Shown here one piece after another: positions 22,596-28,230 of a stretch of DNA of 32,149 nt. The stretch's first letter is position 1. Each line of letters starts with the position of its first letter. Where the stretch lies: positions 1-32,149 of the forward strand of contig JAISAQ010000003.1 of the NCBI GenBank assembly GCA_031266775.1, given 5' to 3'. The notes beneath the pieces were generated by a model, which saw nothing but the letters and a program-made list of their open reading frames with translations, was not told the DNA's origin and did no database searches. The DNA is from Treponema sp. GTDB lineage: Bacteria > Spirochaetota > Spirochaetia > Treponematales > Breznakiellaceae. The position numbers and the translations under genes were made by a program.

Positions 22596-22997
22596 TTACA
22601 GCCCCCAGCCGGGGAATTCAACAATCCACAAATAAGTACCGCTCGGTTTACCGGTTTCCATGAAATTTTTGAATATTTCCAAAGCGTCATGCACGTTGTA
22701 ACACATCAAATATTTGGGTTGACTGTCCCCGGTATATAAATCCTCTAAACCACCGGCTTCTAAATACTGTGTATCTGAATTTTTAAATCCATAAACCTTC
22801 TTGTCCCTGCTAATGCTTATGTCGCAGCATTTTTTACCGAATATAATTCTCATACAGGACTCATCATTGCCGTATGGTATATCCATATACAGTATTTCAC
22901 CGGTTTCAAACCCTTTTTTAATGCAGTCCGGTATCGTGCCGTCTGTTTCTGAAAGTACTGTTTTACCGCAATTTTTATACACAATTTCCGCGTTCAT
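22596..22997 (-). CDS. Imm1-like putative immunity protein
   Basis: The 133-residue cytoplasmic protein has no signal peptide. Its C-terminal half (CYNVHDALEIFKNFMETGKP, then SGTYLWIVE) resembles the Imm1 family end, where a helix with the pattern A-L-x-x-F-x-x-T-G-x-x-P is followed by a strand ending W. Imm1 proteins protect against contact-dependent or polymorphic toxins. No toxin gene is visible beside it, so it would be an orphan immunity gene. The start ATG at 22997 has no ribosome-binding site, but a TATATAAT-like box stands just upstream, so a leaderless or near-leaderless mRNA is possible. The assignment is by pattern only. Confidence 0.5.
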   Translation of the reverse strand: MNAEIVYKNCGKTVLSETDGTIPDCIKKGFETGEILYMDIPYGNDESCMRIIFGKKCCDISISRDKKVYGFKNSDTQYLEAGGLEDLYTGDSQPKYLMCYNVHDALEIFKNFMETGKPSGTYLWIVEFPGWGL

Positions 22998-23012
22998 AGT
23001 TATATATAATCA

Positions 23013-23410
23013 TGCACCGGAACCAGTTTTAAAACAAGGGAGCGCCAGGGCGCCAGAAACAGACAGGGCTTCAATCTGAAATTTTGGTACATCCTGAACG
23101 GACTTTCCGGATTCAGAATTGAAGCAAGTAACGGGGTTGTTCTTGTCAAATTCTATGGCGGCACGGTTGAATTGCTCCGGGTTCATAGGAAAGCGCGGGG
23201 GGGGGGACTGGTGCCGTTTTGGGGAGGGAACGCAGAGGTGCCGGACGTGGCGTTGACCGGGAAAGACGGCGGGAAATCCCCTGTGGAAAGATCATCAAGC
23301 GCGGCCATGCGGGAGGCTTTATGCCGGGCTATCCGGGCCGGTGCGCTTTGACTATTTTACCCTAAAGGACTACATTCAAAGCATCGGCAGTACAAACCAC
23401 AAGGAATACC
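23013..23410 (+). pseudogene. Decayed coding remnant with a G10 tract
   Basis: One frame is open from 23013 to 23351 without a usable start and reads, in part, FNLKFWYILNGLSGFRIEA and GVVLVKFYGGTVELLRVHRK before a run of ten G (23197-23206). A second frame then carries IPCGKIIKRGHAGGFMPGYP, and a third carries DYFTLKDYIQSIGSTNHKEY up to a stop just before the toxin gene. The three pieces read like one or two proteins broken by frameshifts. I cannot name the family. The stretch 23226-23273 is repeated near 23925, indicating duplication of the area. Confidence 0.45.
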
Positions 23411-23416
23411 AAGACC

Positions 23417-23668
23417 ATGTTTCCGGTTATTGAGTTCAACAAAGCCGCCTTCAAGCACGGCATAACGGAAGCCAATATCCGTTATGCCATGTGGCACCCG
23501 ATCCATGAACAACTGCTCGAAGCGTATATAAACAAATGGCTGATAGTCGGGTATGATACCGCTGGAAACCTTATTGAAGTTGCGTATAATATAATAGATG
23601 AAGATGCGGTGAACGTGTTTCACGCTATGCCGTGCAGAAAGAAATTTGCGGGCCAGATTAACCTGTAG
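23417..23668 (+). CDS. BrnT-like putative toxin of a toxin-antitoxin pair
   Basis: The 83-residue protein (IEFNKAAFKHGITEANIRYA, then WLIVGYDTAGNLIEVAYNII and VNVFHAMPCRKKF) has the layout of BrnT / DUF4258-type small RNases: an N-terminal helix with a Lys-His-Gly, then beta-strands with a polar end. Such toxins cut RNA and stop growth until neutralised. It is followed after 10 bases by the antitoxin candidate, in toxin-first order as in brnTA. AAGGA lies 11 bases upstream of the ATG. No close catalytic proof can be given from sequence alone. Confidence 0.6.
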   Translation: MFPVIEFNKAAFKHGITEANIRYAMWHPIHEQLLEAYINKWLIVGYDTAGNLIEVAYNIIDEDAVNVFHAMPCRKKFAGQINL

Positions 23669-23678
23669 GAGAAAACAA

Positions 23679-23909
23679 ATGGCGCGAATGACCGAAGAAG
23701 AAGCGGATGCCCTGGACGAGGAAATCACCAATGCCGATATAACGTTGAAACCCGGCGGGGACGGCATATTTACCCGTCAGCGGAAACTGCTTGACGCTTT
23801 AGATCGCGCAAGCGCCGATTATATCATGACCCGTGCCCTCGCCACGAATAAAATGCCGCTGCAAATCCTCGGCGAAGTGGTCCATGAAAAGATCGCCTCT
23901 TCCATATAA
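23679..23909 (+). CDS. Putative antitoxin partner
   Basis: The 76-residue acidic protein begins ARMTEEEADALDEEITN and ends with a helix pair, ASADYIMTRALATNKMPLQI, then LGEVVHEKIASS, that looks like a ribbon-helix-helix or similar DNA-binding end of antitoxins. TAGGAG lies 8 bases before ATG 23679; the TAG of that site is the toxin stop. A related C-terminal sequence (YLSSRAIADHKTPADIIG) is found decayed on the opposite strand at 24111-24266, supporting a local family of these antitoxins. Confidence 0.65.
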   Translation: MARMTEEEADALDEEITNADITLKPGGDGIFTRQRKLLDALDRASADYIMTRALATNKMPLQILGEVVHEKIASSI

Positions 23910-23957
23910 CGCCCCCGGCTGAGTGACGCAACTGCGCCGGGCGCGGCATTGACCGGG

Positions 23958-24004
23958 AAATACGGCGGGGTCCAGGCTGCGCTCCAGATTCCGCCGTATT
24001 TTTT
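23958..24004 (+). terminator. Rho-independent terminator of the toxin-antitoxin pair
   Basis: AAATACGGCGG at 23958-23968 pairs exactly with CCGCCGTATTT ending at 24001; six T follow the stem (23999-24004). It is 48 bases after the antitoxin stop. The left arm and the bases before it are duplicated at 23226-23273, where the right arm is missing. Confidence 0.8.
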
Positions 24005-24110
24005 AGCAAACCAAGAAAAGCATTATCCCCCGCAGGTCACCGTTTGCGGCGGCCTGCGTTTCGCCGGAGGTAACGCAGGGGGGCGGGCGCTGTTTTGAAA
24101 CAGCCGGATC

Positions 24111-24370
24111 TAAACGGATGCGGTGTTCAGTTCGTCCTGCATTGAAGCGGCGATTCGTTCCTGTACCATGTCGCCGATAATGTCCGCCGGGGTTTTGTGA
24201 TCGGCTATTGCCCTGCTTGACAGGTAATTGGCGGTAAAACTGTCAATAGTAATCGTATGGGCGGCTTTTTTGCCGCCGGCGGTACGGAAACAGGCCCCCC
24301 TTCCTTCTTCTTATACTTTTCCGGCTTTTTTCGCGGTAACTATTACATTGGAGCGCCGGGCGCCGATTCT
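24111..24370 (-). pseudogene. Decayed antitoxin fragment
   Basis: The minus strand encodes SNVIVTAKKAGK, a lysine-rich stretch, then HTITIDSFTANYLSSRAIAD, HKTPADIIGDMVQERIAAS and a final NTASV. This resembles the antitoxin at 23679, but the frame breaks twice: a TAA at 24312 and a register change at the GCAAAAAAGC run near 24260. Its N-terminus is fused to the DUF5615 remnant. It cannot be made as one protein. Confidence 0.55.
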
Positions 24371-24552
24371 GTCCGGTCCCAGGGCGCCGGTCCGTATCTG
24401 TATGACGCTTGGCTTTTTGCCGCGGCTGATGGCAAGAATAAACCCGAAATCAAGATCGTTGGTCAGGACAACAAAGCCATGCGCTTGCGCGTAAGCCATG
24501 ATCCCGGTGTCCGGCGCGTCCGGGGGACCAATACATGACCAGTGTACCGCTT
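24311..24552 (-). pseudogene. Truncated DUF5615 PIN-like toxin
   Basis: The frame reads GIEAVHWSCIGPPDAPDTGI, MAYAQAHGFVVLTNDLDFG and KPSVIQIRTGALGPDRIG, the middle of a DUF5615 PIN-like toxin with its acidic TNDLDF motif. The family normally starts about 20 residues earlier with a strand holding an essential Asp and continues about 40 residues further. Both ends are gone: the N-terminus runs straight into the DUF433 gene and the C-terminus into an antitoxin fragment. An ATG at 24499 would yield only 62 residues. It is almost surely inactive. Confidence 0.6.
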
Positions 24553-24771
24553 CTATGCCGTTACCGGAACGGCGTATTGCAGCGCCTGCATAATATCCTC
24601 ACGCTCAAGGTAAGGATAATCGTTCAGAAGGTCCTCAACGCCGACCCCGGCGCCGATCTGCCCGACAATCATACCCACCGTTACCCGCATACCCCGGATA
24701 CAGGGCTTTCCCCCCATCACCGCGGGATTTTGGGTAATCCGGTTGATCCCTTCAAAATGCTCTGTTTCCAT
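24553..24771 (-). CDS. DUF433-domain antitoxin
   Basis: The 72-residue protein carries the DUF433 signature NPAVMGGKPCIRGMRVTVGM, then YPYLEREDIMQALQYA, typical of antitoxins paired with DUF5615 PIN-like toxins. Its last residues (VPVTA) derive from the toxin gene in another register, so the C-terminus was probably trimmed by the same deletion. A TATACT-type box lies about 15 bases before the ATG and there is no ribosome-binding site. It may still be made, now without a working toxin. Confidence 0.8.
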   Translation of the reverse strand: METEHFEGINRITQNPAVMGGKPCIRGMRVTVGMIVGQIGAGVGVEDLLNDYPYLEREDIMQALQYAVPVTA

Positions 24772-24867
24772 GGGGTAACTATAGTATAAAAAAGCTGACT
24801 TTGAAAGACGGGCTTCACCAAACCGGCGGCGTTCACGGCCCCGCTGTTTGAGGGCGGCCGGGAAACG

Positions 24868-25491
24868 TTACAGATAATCGACCTTAAAGGCGGTACGGCG
24901 GCTTTTTGTTTCGTCGAAATTCCGCACGCCCATGTTGAAGCGGCGTTCGGCTTCAAGGGAACTGGGCGGGCCGTGGCCGGGCAGTATGATAAAATCGCCG
25001 GGCAGGGAGAGGATCTTGCTCCGCAGGGCGTTCATCTGTATGACCGCCCCGTAACTGCTGGAAGTCCGCCCGACCAGTCCCGCGGTCAGGGCGTCCCCGG
25101 TAAAGAGCATCCGGCCCACCCTGAAGACGGCCGAATCGGAAGAGTGTCCGGGGATTGATATGACGGCGACGCGGAAGGGCCCGATTTCGATGACTTCCCC
25201 GTCGTGGACAATGCTGGTTTTGTGATCCTGAATGACATGGTTAACCGCGTAGATCTCCGCTTTGTAGATACGCCTTAAGGTTTTAAGCCCGTGAACGTGG
25301 TTAACGTGATCGTGGGTAACAAGTACGGCCTTGAGGCTGTAGTCGTTGTTTTCGATAAAATTGAGGATCTGTTCGTCCATGCTGCCGGGATCGACAATAA
25401 CGGCAATTCCCGGCCCCTTTCCCTTTCCTTCGTCGCCAAGGATATAGCAGTTGCTGAAGCCGTAGGTACAGTAATGAAAAAAAACCTTCAT
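24868..25491 (-). CDS. Metallo-beta-lactamase-fold hydrolase (glyoxalase-II-like)
   Basis: The 207-residue protein has the MBL fold markers in order: VLVTHDHVNHVHG, the later His in ISIPGHSSDS, the bridging Asp in LFTGDALT, and ILPGHGPPS. These bind one or two metal ions for hydrolysis of thioesters or similar bonds. The usual THxHxDH reads THDHVNH: the Asp that binds the second metal is Asn. The protein may therefore bind a single metal or act differently. It starts one base after the stop of the pentapeptide gene (TGACATG), with AGGA just upstream, so it is translated with it. It has no signal peptide. Confidence 0.88.
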   Translation of the reverse strand: MKVFFHYCTYGFSNCYILGDEGKGKGPGIAVIVDPGSMDEQILNFIENNDYSLKAVLVTHDHVNHVHGLKTLRRIYKAEIYAVNHVIQDHKTSIVHDGEVIEIGPFRVAVISIPGHSSDSAVFRVGRMLFTGDALTAGLVGRTSSSYGAVIQMNALRSKILSLPGDFIILPGHGPPSSLEAERRFNMGVRNFDETKSRRTAFKVDYL

Positions 25492-25492
25492 G

Positions 25493-26098
25493 TCATTCCT
25501 CCGCCTCGAAAACCGCTTCGGCGGTGTTGGACGATTTGAAGGAAACGCCTTCCTGTCTTGTCCTGATGAAGGAGACCCGCTTTACGTTGCAGTCGACAAA
25601 ATCCGAATGTTCTATGTCGGCCCCGGTGAAGCGGCTGTTGTAGAGATTCGATTTGCTGAAGGTAGTGTCAAGGATAACGGCTCCGCCGTAATTGACGTGT
25701 ACAAGCTCCGAACCTTCAAAGGTGCAGTCCCGGAAATTTGATCCGGCGAACGAGAGGAACTGGAGATCTGAACGGGAAAAATCACAGTTGGTGAAATTCG
25801 AAAAATCAAGGAAACACATGCGCATGACCGCTCCGGTAAAGAGGCACATGGAAAAAGACGCGCCTGAAAAATGGCAGCCGTAAAACTGCCGCCGCGAAAA
25901 ATCCGCGCTTTCAAAGTGAAGAAGCGGGGCGCTTAGATCCTTGACGGCGCCGCCTGACGTGATGAGTCCTGTTATCCGTTCGGTCTCCTTTCCGGGGTCC
26001 GCCGCGTGTATGGCGCAGAGTTTGGAGCCTGTTATGGCCGGCCTGCCGCAGCCCGCGGCGCAGGGCCGTATGGTGAACATACAACCATGATACAACAT
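25493..26098 (-). CDS. Pentapeptide-repeat protein
   Basis: The 201-residue protein has a short Cys-containing head (CAAGCGRPAITGSKLCAIHA, possibly a zinc site with Cys-x3-Cys ... Cys-x2-His) and then, from about residue 55, pentapeptide repeats of the A(D/N)LxX type with many F at the centre (ADFSRRQFYGCHFSGASFSM and onward to residue 195). The repeats form a right-handed beta helix. Some members mimic DNA against gyrase; most are of unknown role. I use ATG 26098, preceded by AAGGGA; ATG 26080 is possible. The gene is divergent from the zinc-ribbon gene and coupled to the MBL hydrolase. Confidence 0.85.
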   Translation of the reverse strand: MLYHGCMFTIRPCAAGCGRPAITGSKLCAIHAADPGKETERITGLITSGGAVKDLSAPLLHFESADFSRRQFYGCHFSGASFSMCLFTGAVMRMCFLDFSNFTNCDFSRSDLQFLSFAGSNFRDCTFEGSELVHVNYGGAVILDTTFSKSNLYNSRFTGADIEHSDFVDCNVKRVSFIRTRQEGVSFKSSNTAEAVFEAEE

Positions 26099-26109
26099 GC
26101 GGCTGTCCC

Positions 26110-26145
26110 TTGCAAACGTCCGTCCGGCGCTGTTATGATGTATAT
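26110..26145 (+). promoter_or_regulatory. Promoter of the zinc-ribbon / murI / rsgA / mutS2 string, apparently leaderless
   Basis: TTGCAA (26110-26115) and TATGAT (26134-26139) are separated by 18 bases. The expected transcription start falls at or within a base or two of the ATG at 26146, so the first mRNA would have no leader. No ribosome-binding site is visible before that ATG, in agreement. Confidence 0.55.
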
Positions 26146-26439
26146 ATGTGCTGGTACTGCGGTTCCCCGGTAACAGAAGCGGAGCCTCTTGGCAGGACGG
26201 TCCTCTGCGGGGACTGCGGCAGGGATCTCCGGGTCTGCATGCACTGCCGTTTCTACCTTCCCGGTTCGCGGGGGGACTGCCGCGAACCGGGCGCGGAACC
26301 GCCCGCCGAAAAGGAAAGGGCCAATTTCTGCGACTGGTTTTCCCTTGATCAAAAATTCCGCGGGGCCACGCCGGGGCGGGAAAAAGACCGGGGAAAGGCC
26401 GGGGCGGCCAAATCCGCCTTTGACGAACTTTTTAACTGA
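26146..26439 (+). CDS. Conserved zinc-ribbon protein of unknown function
   Basis: The 97-residue protein has MCWYCGSPVTE, then LCGDCGRDLRVCMHCRFYLP and GDCREPGAEPPAEKERANFC-DWF: several Cys pairs for two metal sites and a conserved-looking REP ... ANFCDWF end. I recall similar short proteins in spirochaetes and delta-proteobacteria, all without function. The ATG at 26146 fits a leaderless promoter. Its stop is followed after one base by murI, so the genes are coupled. The tail is Lys/Gly-rich. Confidence 0.75.
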   Translation: MCWYCGSPVTEAEPLGRTVLCGDCGRDLRVCMHCRFYLPGSRGDCREPGAEPPAEKERANFCDWFSLDQKFRGATPGREKDRGKAGAAKSAFDELFN

Positions 26440-26440
26440 C

Positions 26441-27256
26441 ATGGACGGCCGTCCCCTGCTTTTTCTGGATTCGGGTATAGGAGGCATTCCCTACTGCCTT
26501 GATTTTTCCCTTGGCAATCCCGGGGAGCCCGTTGTCTACGCCGCCGACCGTCTGCATTTCCCCTACGGAAAACGCGGAAAAGACGATCTTCTTTCCATTG
26601 TTCTTTCCCTTATGGGCCGCCTTGTTTCCCTTGTTGATCCCAAGCTGGTAATTGTCGCCTGTAATACCGCATCGGTCTCGGCGCTTGACGCCCTGCGGGA
26701 GGCGTTTCCCGGCCTTCCCTTTGTCGGAACCGTTCCCGCGGTAAAGCCCGCCGCCGCCGGAAGCAAAAAGCGGAAGATAGGCGTTCTTGGAACGGAGCGG
26801 ACCATTGAGGACGAGTATCTTGCCGGCCTCATCCGCAGGTACGGAAACGGCTGCGATGTTACGGCGCTTGCCGCCCCGGATCTGGTTGAGTTTGTGGAAC
26901 GCCGCTATACCGGCTCGGGGGCGGAGGAGAGGCGGAACGCGGTTCTTCCCTGGGTACGGCGCTTCCGGGACGCCGGCGTTGACGCGCTGGTTTTGGGCTG
27001 CACCCATTTTCTTTTTCTCCGTGATGAATTCCGCCGCGAGGCGGCTCCCGGCATCACCGTGTACGATTCGGTGTCGGGAGTCTCCGGCAGAGCGGCGGCC
27101 CTGCTTGATGAAAGGGATCTCCGCGCGGATGTTCCGCCGGGCGCGGGGAAGAAACCGGGGCTTCTTGTCATAACCGGCGCGGAGGCGCCCGGAAGATCCT
27201 GGCTGCGGTGGGCGGACTATCTGGGTTTCCGCCTCGCGCTTCTGGAGGAAATGTGA
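26441..27256 (+). CDS. murI: Glutamate racemase
   Basis: MurI makes D-glutamate for peptidoglycan. The 271-residue protein has the N-terminal DSGIGG, the first catalytic Cys in VIVACNTAS, the second in LGCTHFLFL, and the substrate-binding HFPYGKRG. Both catalytic cysteines are present. The start at 26441 follows the zinc-ribbon stop directly (TGACATG); a much longer upstream frame in the same register is not needed. The stop overlaps the GTG of rsgA. Confidence 0.93.
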   Translation: MDGRPLLFLDSGIGGIPYCLDFSLGNPGEPVVYAADRLHFPYGKRGKDDLLSIVLSLMGRLVSLVDPKLVIVACNTASVSALDALREAFPGLPFVGTVPAVKPAAAGSKKRKIGVLGTERTIEDEYLAGLIRRYGNGCDVTALAAPDLVEFVERRYTGSGAEERRNAVLPWVRRFRDAGVDALVLGCTHFLFLRDEFRREAAPGITVYDSVSGVSGRAAALLDERDLRADVPPGAGKKPGLLVITGAEAPGRSWLRWADYLGFRLALLEEM

Positions 27257-28230
27257 AGGGCCTTGTGATGCGCGGTTCCCGCAACATCTTCACCGTAAGG
27301 CCCGAAACCCAGGGGGGGTATCCTTCCCCCCGTTTTGAATGCCGCATCAAGGGCAAGGTGCTCAAGGGGGCCGGCCCGTACCAGAATCCGCTCGCGCCCG
27401 GTGACCGGGTTTTTTTTGAGGAAGATCCCGGCCGTCCCGGCGCCGGGCTTATCACCGCCTTTGCCGAAAGGCGCAATGTACTTGCCCGCCTTAACCCCAG
27501 GGGGCTCTCCTCAAAGCGCGCCCCTTCTCCCCAGCTTATTGCCGCCAATGTTGATCTTGTTCTTTGCGTCGCCGCTGCCGCTTCGCCCCCGTTCAGGCCC
27601 CGTTTCATAGACCGCCTGCTCCTGCAGGCCGACTCCTCCGGAATTCCCGCGGCCGTCGTCTGCAACAAATGGGATCTTTTTAACGGCGATCCTGACATTG
27701 AGGAAAGGCTGGAAGATTTCAGGCGCATCGGCGTTCCTGTCGTCAGGCTTTCGGCGAAAACGGGAGAAGGCATGGACGAATTCCGCGCCCTCGTACGGAA
27801 CCGTTTTTCCGTCCTGGCCGGGCAGTCGGGCGCGGGAAAGTCAAGCATCATCAACGCGCTTCTTCCGTCGGCGGGGATCAAGGTAGGCGGCATAAATGAA
27901 AAATACGGCCGGGGCAACCACACCACGGCCCTTTCGTCCACGGTAGAAACAGGGGCGGGCCTTGACGCCTTTCTTGTCGACACCCCCGGAATACGGCTCT
28001 TTGTTCCCCACGGAATTTCTTCCGGGGATCTTGTCTTTTACATGCGGGAATTCGCCCCGCTTGCCGGAACGTGCACCTACGGATTGTCCTGCTCGCACCG
28101 GAAGGAGCCGGGCTGCCGTATTCTGGAAGCGGTTAACGCCGGGGCAATACACGAAGACCGGTATGAAAGTTTTCTCCGCATACAGGAGGAACTTCTGGGC
28201 ATTCCCTCCGGGGGCGCTCATGATGAATGA
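27253..28230 (+). CDS. rsgA: Ribosome small-subunit GTPase RsgA
   Basis: RsgA is a circularly permuted GTPase that helps mature the 30S subunit. The 325-residue protein shows an N-terminal OB fold, then G4 NKWD, then G1 GQSGAGKSSIINAL, the G2 region NHTTALSS and G3 DTPGIR, the permuted order typical of the family, and a zinc site at the end (CTYGLSCSHRKEPGC). I start at GTG 27253 because GGAGG lies 5 bases upstream and the GTG overlaps the murI TGA; ATG 27268 is the other option. It overlaps mutS2 by 11 bases. Confidence 0.94.
   Translation: MKGLVMRGSRNIFTVRPETQGGYPSPRFECRIKGKVLKGAGPYQNPLAPGDRVFFEEDPGRPGAGLITAFAERRNVLARLNPRGLSSKRAPSPQLIAANVDLVLCVAAAASPPFRPRFIDRLLLQADSSGIPAAVVCNKWDLFNGDPDIEERLEDFRRIGVPVVRLSAKTGEGMDEFRALVRNRFSVLAGQSGAGKSSIINALLPSAGIKVGGINEKYGRGNHTTALSSTVETGAGLDAFLVDTPGIRLFVPHGISSGDLVFYMREFAPLAGTCTYGLSCSHRKEPGCRILEAVNAGAIHEDRYESFLRIQEELLGIPSGGAHDE

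Noticed and set aside
23357..23767. Minus-strand frame of 136 codons over the toxin-antitoxin pair
   Set aside because: The plus-strand pair has good spacing, a ribosome-binding site and a terminator; the minus frame is a shadow.
24228..24538. Plus-strand frames of 88 and 93 codons opposite the DUF5615 remnant
   Set aside because: They only exist because the region is antisense to the toxin remnant, which is recognisable on the minus strand.
27168..27983. Minus-strand frame of 271 codons opposite rsgA
   Set aside because: RsgA motifs are complete on the plus strand; the minus frame is Ser/Arg/Pro-rich shadow.
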